DNA from: Kitasatospora fiedleri
GTDB lineage: Bacteria > Actinomycetota > Actinomycetes > Streptomycetales > Streptomycetaceae
Assembly: GCF_948472415.1 (NCBI RefSeq)
Contig: NZ_OX419519.1
Span: forward strand, 3,286,001-3,350,000
DNA length: 64,000 nucleotides
Reading direction: 5' to 3'
Shown: positions 42,068 to 50,218 of the stretch, piece by piece
How the letters are laid out: each line of letters opens with the position of its first letter
Numbering within the stretch: the first letter of the stretch is position 1
Translations under genes and position numbers: made by a program
Notes under the pieces: generated by a model
What the model was told of the DNA's origin: nothing
Seen by the model: only the letters and a program-made list of their open reading frames with translations
The model's database searches: none

Positions 42068-43072
42068 TCACCCGAAGACGGAGCGCCGCTGCACCAGCAG
42101 CTTGTACAGCGTGTGCTGGATGGTCTCCCGGACCTGGTCGGTGAGGTTGAAGACCAGCATCGGGTCCTCCGCCGCGTCCTTCGGGTAGCTGTCGGTGGGG
42201 ATCGGCTCGCCGAACTGGATGGTCCACTTGGTGGGCAGCGGGATCGCGCCGAGCGGGCCGAGCCAGGGGAAGGTGGGCGTGATCGGGACGTAGGGCAGGC
42301 CGAGCAGGCGGGCCAGGGACTTGAAGTTGCCGATCATGGGGTAGGTCTCCTCGGCCCCGACGATCGAGCAGGGCACGATCGGGACGCCGGCCCGCAGCGC
42401 GGAGGCGACGAAGCCGCCGCGGCCGAAGCGCTGGAGCTTGTAGCGGTCGGCGAAGGGCTTGCCGATGCCCTTGAAGCCCTCGGGCCAGACGCCGACCACC
42501 TCGCCGCGCTCCAGCAGGGTCTGGGCGTCCTCGTTGCAGGCCAGGGTGTGCCCGGCCTTGCGGGCGAGCTCGTTGACCACGGGGAGGACGAAGACCAGGT
42601 CGGCGGCGAGCATCCGCAGGTGGCGGTCGGCGTGGTCGTGGACGGCGACCTGGGTCATCAGGGCGTCCAGCGGGACGGTGCCGGAGTGGTTGGCGACGAT
42701 CAGCACGCCGCCCTCGGCGGGGATGTGCTCGGTGCCGCGGACCTCGATCCGGAAGTACTTCTCGGCGAGCGGCCGCAGCAGGGCGAGGAAGACCTCCTCG
42801 GTGAGCTCCCGGTCGAAGCCGAAGTCGTCGACCTCGTAGTCGCCGGTGAGCCGGCGGCGCAGGAAGCCGAGGCCGTGGGCGGCGCGCTCCTCCCAGCCCT
42901 TGCCGAGGACCCGGGTGGCGGTGGCGCCGAGCTGTCCGGCGAGGGCCGCGCCGACGCCGTCGGCGATCCGGTCGGCGAGGGCGGGCCGCGGCTCCGGGCC
43001 GCTCCAGCTGGGGGCGGACTCGATCGGGATGACCTTGGCCGCCGGGTCGGCGGACTCCCGGGCGGCTGTCAT
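42068..43072 (-). CDS. 1-acylglycerol-3-phosphate acyltransferase-like protein (PlsC)
   Basis: The 334-aa product has the acyltransferase motifs NHSGTVPLD (H-x4-D, near residue 127), VWPEGFKGIGKPF (block III) and VPIVPCSIVGAEE. The family esterifies the second position of lysophosphatidate or similar acceptors at the membrane. The N-terminal 90 residues precede the catalytic domain and have no known motif. Its ATG overlaps the stop of the epimerase gene upstream (ATGA), so the two are co-translated. This pair is a standard neighbour of bldN-rsbN in Streptomyces. Confidence 0.88.
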   Translation of the reverse strand: MTAARESADPAAKVIPIESAPSWSGPEPRPALADRIADGVGAALAGQLGATATRVLGKGWEERAAHGLGFLRRRLTGDYEVDDFGFDRELTEEVFLALLRPLAEKYFRIEVRGTEHIPAEGGVLIVANHSGTVPLDALMTQVAVHDHADRHLRMLAADLVFVLPVVNELARKAGHTLACNEDAQTLLERGEVVGVWPEGFKGIGKPFADRYKLQRFGRGGFVASALRAGVPIVPCSIVGAEETYPMIGNFKSLARLLGLPYVPITPTFPWLGPLGAIPLPTKWTIQFGEPIPTDSYPKDAAEDPMLVFNLTDQVRETIQHTLYKLLVQRRSVFG

Positions 43073-44124
43073 CGCGGCCTCAACTCCTGGGTCTCGGTGG
43101 GGTGGTGGTCGCCGAGCAGGCCGGCCAGCCGGTCGGTGACGGCGGTCAGCCGCTCGGGCGGCAGCGGGCCGGGCGGGCAGTGCGCGGCGAAGTCGGCGAA
43201 GGTCTCCGGGGTGGTCCGGCGCGGGCTCCAGCCGAGCCGTTCGCGCAGCCGGGCGGTGTCCACCACCCGTCCGTGGGTGAGCAGTTGGAGCTGTTCCTGG
43301 GAGAAGGCGCGGTCCGCGGGGGCGGCCAGCCGCCGGGTCAGCCGGGCGACCAGGCCGAGCGCGGGCCGCAGCAGCGGGACGGTGGGACGGCCGAGCCGGC
43401 GGGCGCACTGGGAGAGCAGCAGGACGCCGTCCCCGGCGACGTTGTAGGTGCCGGGGGGTGCGCCGAGGACGGCCAGCCGCAGCGCCTCCAGGGCGTCGTC
43501 CTCGTGGACGAACTGGAGCCGGGGGTCGTGGCCGAAGGCGGTGGGCAGCACCGGGAGGCGGAAGTACGCGGCGAGCGGGGTGTCGCCGTCCGGGCCGAGG
43601 ATGTTGGCGAAGCGCAGCACGGTGACCGCGACATCGGGGCGGCGGCGGGCGAAGCCGCGGACGTAGCCCTCGACCTCGGCGGCGTCCCGGGCGAAGCCGT
43701 CGGGGGGCAGCGCCTTGGGCTGGGTCAGCTCGCCGAAGACGGCCGGGTCGCGGGGCGCGGAGCCGTAGACGGCGGTGGTGGACTTGACCACCAGCCGGGC
43801 CAGCCCGGGGGCCTGCTGGCAGGCGCCGAGCAGCTGCATGGTGCCGATGACGTTGCTCTCCTTCACCGCGGCCCGGCCGCCGTGGCCGAGCGCGGTGACG
43901 TTGAGGTGCACGACGGTGTCGACCTCGTGCTCGGCGATCACCCGGGCGACCGCGGGGCGCCGCGGGTCGACCTGGGCGTACCGGACGCCGAGCGGAAGTC
44001 CGGGCGGCGGCGGGACGGCGTCCACCCCGACCACCCGGTCCACCTCGGGCCGTTCGGCGATCCGCTCGGCGAAGCGCGCGCCGAGCGGGCGCGCCACGCC
44101 GGTGACGAGCACGACCTTGCCCAT
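43069..44124 (-). CDS. NAD-dependent epimerase/dehydratase family protein
   Basis: The 351-aa protein is an extended short-chain dehydrogenase fold: VVLVTGVARPLGARFAERI (nucleotide loop), NVTALGHGG, STTAVYG (catalytic Ser/Thr and Tyr region) and RFANILGPDGDT. Members modify sugars bound to nucleotides or act on steroid-like compounds; this branch is often next to lipid acyltransferase genes. The ATG at 44124 with GGGAGG upstream removes nine unsupported residues. It overlaps the acyltransferase gene by 4 bp. Confidence 0.85.
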   Translation of the reverse strand: MGKVVLVTGVARPLGARFAERIAERPEVDRVVGVDAVPPPPGLPLGVRYAQVDPRRPAVARVIAEHEVDTVVHLNVTALGHGGRAAVKESNVIGTMQLLGACQQAPGLARLVVKSTTAVYGSAPRDPAVFGELTQPKALPPDGFARDAAEVEGYVRGFARRRPDVAVTVLRFANILGPDGDTPLAAYFRLPVLPTAFGHDPRLQFVHEDDALEALRLAVLGAPPGTYNVAGDGVLLLSQCARRLGRPTVPLLRPALGLVARLTRRLAAPADRAFSQEQLQLLTHGRVVDTARLRERLGWSPRRTTPETFADFAAHCPPGPLPPERLTAVTDRLAGLLGDHHPTETQELRPR

Positions 44125-44199
44125 GCTGCCCCGACCTCCCTGGATGCCCACCCTGCGTCTGCACCGTACCGCGCGGAGGACACCCGGGCTGAAACGCCA

Positions 44200-44233
44200 C
44201 TGCCCGCCCCGGAAATCAATCCGGGACGGGCAG
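44200..44233 (-). terminator. Hairpin after the small ribosomal-type gene
   Basis: CTGCCCGCCCCGG (44200-44212) and CCGGGACGGGCAG (44221-44233) pair with one mismatch around an 8-base loop, 38 bp after the stop. Confidence 0.6.
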
Positions 44234-44271
44234 GACGGAAACCTGGCGACGCGAGGCGACCGCAGGCGGTG

Positions 44272-44370
44272 TTACTTCTTGTTGCGACGCTGCACGCGAG
44301 TGCGCTTCAGAAGCTTGCGGTGCTTCTTCTTGGCCATACGCTTGCGACGCTTCTTGATGACAGAGCCCAC
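44272..44370 (-). CDS. AURKAIP1/COX24-domain small ribosome-associated protein (bS22-type)
   Basis: A 32-aa, extremely basic protein reading [20 protein letters not shown] at its start and ending [10 protein letters not shown]. It matches the short actinobacterial proteins of the AURKAIP1/COX24 family, known in mycobacteria as ribosomal protein bS22, which sits near the small-subunit decoding area. GTG at 44370 has GAGGA seven bases upstream. An earlier in-frame opening at 44454 would add unsupported residues. It lies between the epimerase gene and an excisionase-type regulator, as in other Streptomyces. Confidence 0.88.
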   Translation of the reverse strand: MGSVIKKRRKRMAKKKHRKLLKRTRVQRRNKK

Positions 44371-44493
44371 GGAACATTCCTCGCTCACTCGGACCCGCGC
44401 CCGTGAGAGAACGGGAGTCCATACGACTGACGGAGGCCCTAGCCTACCGTCCACCTCGCGTTTGCCGTAATCGGTGCCCGTGGTGGTGGTGAG

Positions 44494-44703
44494 CTACGCG
44501 CTTTCGAGCCGCACGTAGGACTCCTGGAGGTACTCGTGCACCTTCTGCTCGGGCACCCGGAAGGAGCGGCCGACCCGGATGGCCGGAAGCTCGCCGCTGT
44601 GCACCAGACGGTAGACCGTCATCTTCGACACCCGCATCACCGAGGCGACCTCGGCCACGGTCAGGAAGACGACATCCTGCAGGGGACGCTCGCCGGAACT
44701 CAT
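44494..44703 (-). CDS. Excisionase-family helix-turn-helix DNA-binding protein
   Basis: The 69-aa protein has a MerR/Xis-like winged helix: FLTVAEVASVMRVSKMTVYR (residues 13-32), then LVHSGELPAIRVGRSFRVPE. Such single-domain proteins bind DNA as small regulators. The position next to bS22 and acuC near bldN is that of a gene known in S. coelicolor as a BldD target (which I believe was called bdtA; from memory, so no symbol given). It is leftward, with a short gap to the small ribosomal gene. Confidence 0.87.
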   Translation of the reverse strand: MSSGERPLQDVVFLTVAEVASVMRVSKMTVYRLVHSGELPAIRVGRSFRVPEQKVHEYLQESYVRLESA

Positions 44704-44820
44704 GACCCATCACCGACCCTTACCCGTGTGCAAGGCACCGGCTTCCCCTCCGGTGACTCCACCGGCACACGTGTATCCCCAGAGTAGTTATGCATGGTAC
44801 GGGTGGGAAGAGGGGGGCCG

Positions 44821-45687
44821 TCACCTGTTGTACGGTGCGAGATCCGCCCGTTGCAGTACGTAGTCGCTCAGCGGGACGTAGCAGCTCGGCGCGGAGCCGT
44901 CCTCCAGCGGGACGACCACCTCCACCAGGCCGTCCGCCTCGGCGGCGAACGGGGCGACGTCGTTGCAGTCCGCGATGCCGCCGGCCGGGATGCCGAGGCG
45001 GCCCGCGCCGCAGAGCCAGCCGTGGTCGCCCAGCACCAGGTCGGGCGGGGGGTGCCCGGCGTCGGCGAGGGCGGTCAGGGCGAGCCGGACGGGCAGCGGG
45101 GAGTGGGTGTGCGCGAGGTCGCCGGGGCCCGGGCGGCCGGGCCCGTCGGGGCCGTCCAGGGCGCGCACCACCAGGACGCCGTCGAGCACGTCGAGGCGGC
45201 GGGGGCGCTCGCCCTCGGGGGTGGGCTCGCGGAAGCGCGCCCCGCGCGCGGGGGTGTGCACGGTGCAGCCGGCCGCTTCGAGCGCCTCGGCCAGCGCGCG
45301 GTGGAAGCCGGCCAGCTTGGTGGGGTGGCCGGTGCCGGCCAGCACGCTGCCGCGCCGGCCGGCGGTGCGGCGCAGCAGGGCGGCGAGGCGGTCCAGCGCG
45401 TCGAGGGTGCGGTCGGGGTCGATGGAGTCCGGGCCCTGGGTGTGGCGCGGGTCGGGGTTCACCCCGACGCGTTCGGCCATCAGCCGCAGCACGGCGGCCT
45501 CGTCGCGGCGGGGCTCCGGCTCCAGCCCCATCAGTGCCTTGGGGTCGCCCTGGGCGAACAGCCGGTAGTGGCGCAGGTTGTTCTGCCGGGGGGTGGGGAC
45601 CTCGGGGCCGGCCAGGCGGTGCTTGACCAGGTAGGCGCGCAGCTCCGCGCGGGTGGTCCGGGCGGGCCGGGCGGGCCGGGCGGTCAC
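44821..45687 (-). CDS. Conserved protein, annotated as phosphatase in relatives
   Basis: The 288-aa protein starts at GTG 45687 with an Ala/Arg/Pro-rich leader encoded by a GGGCC repeat, then a well-formed body with LPVRLALTALADAGHPPPDL, VLGDHGWLCGAGRLGIPAGG and a C-terminal YVPLSDYVLQRADLAPYNR. Orthologues beside acuC in Streptomyces are commonly labelled phosphatases, but I do not recognise a phosphatase motif. The GTG overlaps the stop of the restored acuC reading frame (GTGA), indicating the two form one translation unit. Confidence 0.7.
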   Translation of the reverse strand: MTARPARPARTTRAELRAYLVKHRLAGPEVPTPRQNNLRHYRLFAQGDPKALMGLEPEPRRDEAAVLRLMAERVGVNPDPRHTQGPDSIDPDRTLDALDRLAALLRRTAGRRGSVLAGTGHPTKLAGFHRALAEALEAAGCTVHTPARGARFREPTPEGERPRRLDVLDGVLVVRALDGPDGPGRPGPGDLAHTHSPLPVRLALTALADAGHPPPDLVLGDHGWLCGAGRLGIPAGGIADCNDVAPFAAEADGLVEVVVPLEDGSAPSCYVPLSDYVLQRADLAPYNR

Positions 45688-46870
45688 GGGATCAGCCCGT
45701 GCTGCGGCAGGACGGCCCGGCGGGCGGCCAGGATCGCCTGGTCGAGCCGGTCTGCCGGGTCGTAGCCGCCGTCCTGGAAGTCGGACCAGTGGGGGTGGCG
45801 CCGTCGGTCATCCGCAGCGGGGCGGGGCGGCGGGTGAGCCGGTACACCTCGGCGCGCCACGCCTCGGGCGTCTCGGTGGCCGGGTCGACGGGGTGGCCGG
45901 CGGCGGTGGCCACCAGGTGCGTCCAGGTGCGGGGCACCACGTCGACCACCGCGTACCCGCCGCCGCCGGTGGCGATCCAGCGGCCGTCGGCGTGCTCGTG
46001 GGCGAGGCGGTGGACGGCCTCGGCGATCAGCCGCTGGGCGTCGACGGTGACGGCGAGGTGGGCCAGCGGGTCCTCGACGTGGGTGTCGGCGCCGTGCTGG
46101 CTGACGATCACCTGCGGGCGGAACGCGGCCAGCAGTTCCGGCACCAGCGCGTGGAAGGCGCGCAGCCAGCCGGCGTCGCCCGTCCCGGCGGGCAGCGGGA
46201 GGTTGGCGGCGGTGCCCTCGGCGTCCGGCCCGCCGGTCTCGGTGGCCCAGCCGGTCTGCGGGAACAGCGTGGCCGGGCTCTCGTGCAGCGAGACGGTCAG
46301 CACCCGGGGGTCGTTCCAGAACGCCTGCTGCACGCCGTCGCCGTGGTGGACGTCCACGTCGACGTAGGCGATCCGCTCGGCGCCGAGTTCGAGCAGCCGG
46401 GCGATGGCCAGCGCCGGGTCGTTGTAGACGCAGAACCCGGACGCCCGCCCGGGCATCGCGTGGTGCAGCCCGCCCGCGAAGTTGACGGCGTGCGGGGTCT
46501 CCCCGCGCCAGACCGCCTCGGCGGCGGCCACCGACTGGCCGGCGATCAGCGCGGACGCGGTGTGCAGCCCCGGGAACGCCCAGTTGTCGTCCGTCCCCAG
46601 CCCGTGCGCGGCGTCGACGGCGGACGGGTCGGCGGCGGCCCGCTTCACCGCCGCCACGTACTCGGCGGTGTGCACCAGCCGCAGCGTCGAGTCCCCCGCG
46701 GCCGGTGCCGAGCGCACCGTCACGGACGGCCGCTCCGCCAGCCCCAGCGACTCGACCAGCCGCATCGTCAGCGCCAGGCGCGTCGGGTCCATCGGGTGCC
46801 CGGGCCCGAAGTCGTATCCGGTCTCTGCCTCGTCCCAGAACAGGTGCAGGCCGCAGGTGGTTTCCGCCAT
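45684..46870 (-). CDS. acuC: AcuC-type histone deacetylase family protein, with apparent frameshift
   Basis: The deacetylase domain runs from MAETTCGLHLFWDEAETGYD (ATG 46870) through FAGGLHHAMPG, AYVDVDVHHGDGVQQAFW and SQHGADTHVEDPL, with the zinc ligands (Asp/His) visible. AcuC proteins deacetylate acetyl-CoA synthetase. Near residue 360 the frame breaks: after TDGATP the expected HWSDFQDGGYDPADRLDQ lies in the -1 frame and continues to a stop at 45684 that overlaps the next gene. As printed, the protein ends instead at 45692 with unrelated residues. The break is at G5 (45791-45795); one extra base would repair it. Confidence 0.85.
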
Positions 46871-47175
46871 GACCCCCACCGTATCGGGACCGCCCCCGGC
46901 ACCCGGTCCGCTCCGGACGGTTTCGCGAGCGGTGCCGCCGTCGCGGGAGGGCGGGGAGGCGGCCACGGCGGCCACCGGCCCTTCCCCGCTCCGCGATCGT
47001 CACGCTCTGCGCTCCGGGCGTCGCGCAGCGGCACCGGCCCGGGCCGGGACGGTCGTCGAAGGGGAACGCGAGGTCGCGGCACGCGGGGCGCTCCACGCTC
47101 TGCTGAAGGCCCAGGCACGGTCCGAGGCCGGGTCCGAGCAACTGATCAGTGCCGAGGGGGAAGGACCGGCCCCCG
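46871..47175. other. Promoter region between divergent acuC and DUF397 genes
   Basis: This 305-bp gap has no supported gene. GGAAGGA close to 47160 is the ribosome binding site of the DUF397 gene; the acuC promoter is expected near 46880-46950 but no clear consensus is seen. Confidence 0.4.
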
Positions 47176-47343
47176 ATGGCCCATGACGATCCCGAACCGC
47201 CCGCCGAGCGCCGCCGGCGCAAGAGCGGCCGCCGCAACTCCGACGGCGGCAGGTGCATCGAGGTGGACGACGCCGCCTTCGGCCACGTCCGCGACTCCAA
47301 GGACCCGCACGGCCCCCACCTGGAGTTCACCCCCACCGCCTGA
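47176..47343 (+). CDS. DUF397-like small protein, shortened
   Basis: The 55-aa protein carries the core of DUF397: RRNSDGGRCIEVDD followed by HVRDSKDPHGPHLEF. DUF397 proteins are small partners of XRE/DUF5753 regulators (as in the WhiJ group) and may act as their inhibitors or effectors. Here the usual aromatic N-terminal WRKSS is replaced by RRKSGRR and the C-terminal helix is missing. It lies opposite the XRE island, converging on the methyltransferase gene. Confidence 0.75.
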   Translation: MAHDDPEPPAERRRRKSGRRNSDGGRCIEVDDAAFGHVRDSKDPHGPHLEFTPTA

Positions 47344-47459
47344 GCGGCCTTCGTCCCCGCCACCGCGACCGGCGGGTTCGGCCCGGCCTGACCGCGCCGC
47401 CCGCCGCCCGCCGCCGAGAACACCCCTCCCCGAGAAGGGGCTTCCCGCCGTGCGGCCGG

Positions 47460-48593
47460 TCAGATCGGTTGGGCGGGGTCGTCGAGCCAGGCGTGCCAGC
47501 CGTCCGGGGTGACGGTGAGTCCGAGGCGCCCGATCCCGGGCCGGCCCGCGCCGTGCCACCAGGCAAGGGTCCGCTCGAAGTCGTCCCAGAGGCAGCGGCC
47601 GCCGTACTGGCGGACCAGGTGGGTGGTCTCGCCGTCGCGGAAGGTCGCTGCGGCCCAGGCCGGGACGGTGAGGGAGTAGAGCCACAGCGTCCGGGCACCG
47701 TTCTCGTGGGACTGGACGGCGTGGACGACGTCGCGCAGGCGCAGGCCGGCAGCGAACGGGAACGGGTCGAACTTGCCGTGCGTGGGCAGCGTGGCGGTGG
47801 TGGTGCCCTCGGCGACCGTGCCTCCATCGGCCGGGTTGTTCGGCCACCGCAGACGTTGGGAGCGCATCTTCATGAACTCGACCGGCTGGAGGAACGGCCC
47901 GGTCGCGGTGCCGTCGCGGGCCACGGTGAGGCGGACCAGGGCGTCGGCGTTGGAGTAGTGGGTGCCGAAGGGGGCCAGGATCATCCCGCCGGGGCGGGTC
48001 TGCTCGATCCAGGTGGGCGGGATCTCCCGCAGCCCGTACGTCGCCGTGATCCGGTCGTACGGGGCTCCGGGCGGATGGCCGAGCGCGCCGTCCCCGCACA
48101 CGAGGTGCGGGCGGTGACCGGCGGCGTGCAGCGAGGCCCGGGCCCGGGCGGAGACCTGGGGGTCGATCTCGATGGTGGTCACGTTCGCGTCGCCGATCCG
48201 GTGGGCGAGCAAGGCGGCGTTCCAGCCCGTGCCGGTGCCCTGCTCCAGCACCCGCATCCCGGACTCGATCCGGAGGTCGTCCAGCATGGCGGCGACCAGG
48301 GACGGCTGTGAGGCGGAGCTGGTCGGCACCGTGCCGGGCTCGGTGCCCCGGTGCTCACCGTCGTCCCACTGGGTGACGATCGGGATGTCCGCGGCGGCAG
48401 CCGCCAGCCAGGTGCTCTCGTCGGCGGTCCGGTCGAGGGGGCGGCTGGTGCCGGTGGCCATGTCGTGCGCCCAGATGAGGTCCGGCAGGAACAGTGCGCG
48501 CGGCACGGCGGCGAAGGCCGGTGCCCATGCGGCGGCGACGGGGAAGGACCGCCCCGGCTCGGGGCGGTCCTGCTGCTCGGGTGCGAGCGTCAC
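47460..48593 (-). CDS. Isoaspartate methyltransferase-like (PIMT-like) protein
   Basis: The 377-aa protein has a SAM-methyltransferase domain at about residues 100-240: PTSSASQPSLVAAMLDDL, VLEQGTGTGWNAALLAHRIG (SAM loop), TTIEIDPQ and GAPYDRITATYGLREIP. The N-terminal FAAVPRALFLPD and the ordered PTSS element are typical of protein-L-isoaspartate O-methyltransferases that accompany peptide-maturation loci in Streptomyces; a C-terminal extension of about 130 residues is specific to this group. GTG at 48593 overlaps the stop codon of a 43-codon reading frame with its own ribosome binding site. Likely substrate: that peptide; not proven. Confidence 0.78.
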   Translation of the reverse strand: MTLAPEQQDRPEPGRSFPVAAAWAPAFAAVPRALFLPDLIWAHDMATGTSRPLDRTADESTWLAAAAADIPIVTQWDDGEHRGTEPGTVPTSSASQPSLVAAMLDDLRIESGMRVLEQGTGTGWNAALLAHRIGDANVTTIEIDPQVSARARASLHAAGHRPHLVCGDGALGHPPGAPYDRITATYGLREIPPTWIEQTRPGGMILAPFGTHYSNADALVRLTVARDGTATGPFLQPVEFMKMRSQRLRWPNNPADGGTVAEGTTTATLPTHGKFDPFPFAAGLRLRDVVHAVQSHENGARTLWLYSLTVPAWAAATFRDGETTHLVRQYGGRCLWDDFERTLAWWHGAGRPGIGRLGLTVTPDGWHAWLDDPAQPI

Positions 48594-48721
48594 TTGCGGT
48601 GTCCCCCGTCTCCGGGCGGAGTCGTGCCGTCCGGGGACGGCGGCGTGGGCGGCGGCGTCCACGGCGTGCCGGGGTGCCCGTCTCCCCCGCTTCCGTCGTC
48701 GTTCTCCACCTCGGTGTCCAT
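48590..48721 (-). CDS. Small Pro/Thr/Asp/Gly-rich peptide upstream of the methyltransferase
   Basis: Forty-three codons from ATG 48721, with AAGGAGG six bases upstream, end in a TGA that overlaps the GTG of the PIMT-like gene. The peptide has an acidic start (MDTEVENDDGSGGDG) and then HPGTPWTPPPTPPSPDG, TTPPGDGGHRK: 10 Pro, 6 Thr, 6 Asp, 2 Glu and 9 Gly. A good promoter and a direct repeat lie just upstream. Composition and position suggest a precursor or substrate for modification, but no known precursor family is recognised and no ligase gene is nearby. It could alternatively be a leader peptide. Confidence 0.6.
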   Translation of the reverse strand: MDTEVENDDGSGGDGHPGTPWTPPPTPPSPDGTTPPGDGGHRK

Positions 48722-48762
48722 GCCGGCCTCCTTGCCGTTGCTGTCGGGGGTGCGGGACTTCG

Positions 48763-48792
48763 ACGGTAGAGAGCGGTGTGAGCCGTCCTCAA
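48763..48792 (-). promoter_or_regulatory. Promoter of the peptide-methyltransferase unit
   Basis: On the minus strand TTGAGG (48787-48792) and TACCGT (48763-48768) are 18 bp apart, fitting the vegetative pattern, 41 bp before the peptide start. A 9-bp direct repeat overlaps its upstream side. Confidence 0.5.
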
Positions 48793-48794
48793 CG

Positions 48795-48813
48795 CGATTG
48801 CGGACGATTGCGG
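48795..48813. repeat. 9-bp direct repeat, candidate XRE operator
   Basis: CGATTGCGG occurs at 48795-48803 and 48805-48813, one DNA turn apart, next to the -35 element of the peptide promoter and just after the XRE gene stop. Confidence 0.5.
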
Positions 48814-48817
48814 GGAA

Positions 48818-49666
48818 TCACCCGAGGGCGTCGATCGCCGCGGTGACCAGCGCCCGGGCGGCGGCACCGTGGACGGCCATCTTCGCGAGCTCGGCGAAGG
48901 CCCGGTGGTAGTCGGCGAGTTCGCGGGGCTGGGTCACCGTCACCTCGGCGGTCAGCGTCTCCACCGATGCCTGCGCGGTGTCGAACAGGTAGAACGCCTC
49001 CAGCGGCCACATCGTGCGCTGCGCGGTGGAGGGAATGACACCGACCGAGACGGCGGGCAGCGGCATCACGGCCAGGAGGTGGCCGAGTTGGTCGGCCATC
49101 GCGGCGGCGTCGCCGATGCGGTAGCGCAGCACGGTCTCCTCGATGAGGACGACGAAGCGGTGGCGCGGATCGTGCAGGAGTCGGCCGCGTTCGAGGCGGG
49201 CGGCGACCGCGGCGGCCACGTCGTCGGGGGTCTGCTGGAAGACGGTGATGGCGCGCAGGAGGGCAGTGGCGTAGGCGGCGGTCTGGAGGAAGCCGGGGAA
49301 GACGTTGGAGACGTAGGCCCGGCACACCGAGGTCTCCTGGTGGCGCGTCAGCGACTCCTCCTGCGCCCGGCGCATTCCGGCGCGGTGGGCCTGCCGCCAC
49401 TCCCGGTACATCAGCGCCACCGCGCGCAGCGTGGCGATCAGGTCGTCGGCCTGGCCGTTCGCGCCGCACGCCGCGCACCAGGCGCGCAGGTCGGACTCGG
49501 AGGGGACGGACTTGCCGGAGAGGATGCGGGAGGTCTTGGCGGGGTGCCAGCGGCAGCGGGCGGACAGGTCCTTGCCGTCGAGTCCGGCGTCCGACATCAG
49601 CTCGCGCAGGCGGACGGCGAGCGCGGCCCGGGCGGCCCGGACGCTGGACGACGGGGAGGCGGGCAC
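48818..49666 (-). CDS. XRE-family regulator with DUF5753
   Basis: The 282-aa product has an N-terminal helix-turn-helix (LAVRLRELMSDAGLDGKDLS, then WHPAKTSRILSGK) and a DUF5753 domain over residues about 95-275 with VSNVFPGFLQTAAYATALLRA and the usual LERGRLLHDPRHRFVVLIEE. This architecture is the standard partner of DUF397 and DUF6879 proteins in Streptomyces, where it controls development or secondary metabolism. It is 21 bp after the DUF6879 gene and 96 bp before the peptide gene; a direct repeat in that gap is its likely site. Confidence 0.88.
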   Translation of the reverse strand: MPASPSSSVRAARAALAVRLRELMSDAGLDGKDLSARCRWHPAKTSRILSGKSVPSESDLRAWCAACGANGQADDLIATLRAVALMYREWRQAHRAGMRRAQEESLTRHQETSVCRAYVSNVFPGFLQTAAYATALLRAITVFQQTPDDVAAAVAARLERGRLLHDPRHRFVVLIEETVLRYRIGDAAAMADQLGHLLAVMPLPAVSVGVIPSTAQRTMWPLEAFYLFDTAQASVETLTAEVTVTQPRELADYHRAFAELAKMAVHGAAARALVTAAIDALG

Positions 49667-49687
49667 GGTGGGGCTCGGCGCGGCGGG

Positions 49688-50218
49688 TCAGACGGTGTAC
49701 TGCTCGTGCGGGACGGCGCGCTCCCACACCGCGTCGAACGCGGTGGTGCACAGCTTCACCACGGCCGGGTCCTCGGTGTAGGAGAAGCGCGGGTCGGCCC
49801 AGTCGCCGTCGCCGGTGAAGTGGTTGAAGCGCACCCGGCTGCTGTCGACCAGCCAGAAGTCCTCGCCGGGCAGCGCCAGGTCGCAGGTGTCGCGGCGAGC
49901 CAGCCAGCGGACCTCCTCACCGGCGGTGACGTTGACCTGGGTCATGGCGTGCAGGTAGCGGGTGTAGAGGGTGACCGGTTCGGAGACGATCCGGGCCCGG
50001 CGGATGGCGACTCCCCGATCGGCCGCCTCGCGCACCATCCGGGTCCACTCGCGCCAGTACTCGGAGTCGGGGTCCAGGTCGGAGGCGCCGGTCCGGCGGA
50101 AGCGCTCGACGGCGTCGGCCTCGTCCGGGACGCTGTAGGTGTCGCGCAGCTCCAGGTGCACCGCGGTGTGCCGGGCACCGCCGAGGAGTTGGTCAAAGTC
50201 CGGCGCGTTCAGCCACAT
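49688..50218 (-). CDS. DUF6879 family protein
   Basis: The 176-aa product fits DUF6879: FDQLLGGARHTAVHLELRD at the start, SEYWREWTRMVREAADRGV, RARIVSEPVTLYTRYLH and the Trp/Asp-rich DFWLVDSSRVRFNHF core. Function unknown; encoded next to XRE/DUF5753 regulators in many actinobacteria. The ATG is preceded by GAGGGAGG and lies inside the end of the preceding 97-aa gene, so translation is coupled. Confidence 0.85.
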   Translation of the reverse strand: MWLNAPDFDQLLGGARHTAVHLELRDTYSVPDEADAVERFRRTGASDLDPDSEYWREWTRMVREAADRGVAIRRARIVSEPVTLYTRYLHAMTQVNVTAGEEVRWLARRDTCDLALPGEDFWLVDSSRVRFNHFTGDGDWADPRFSYTEDPAVVKLCTTAFDAVWERAVPHEQYTV

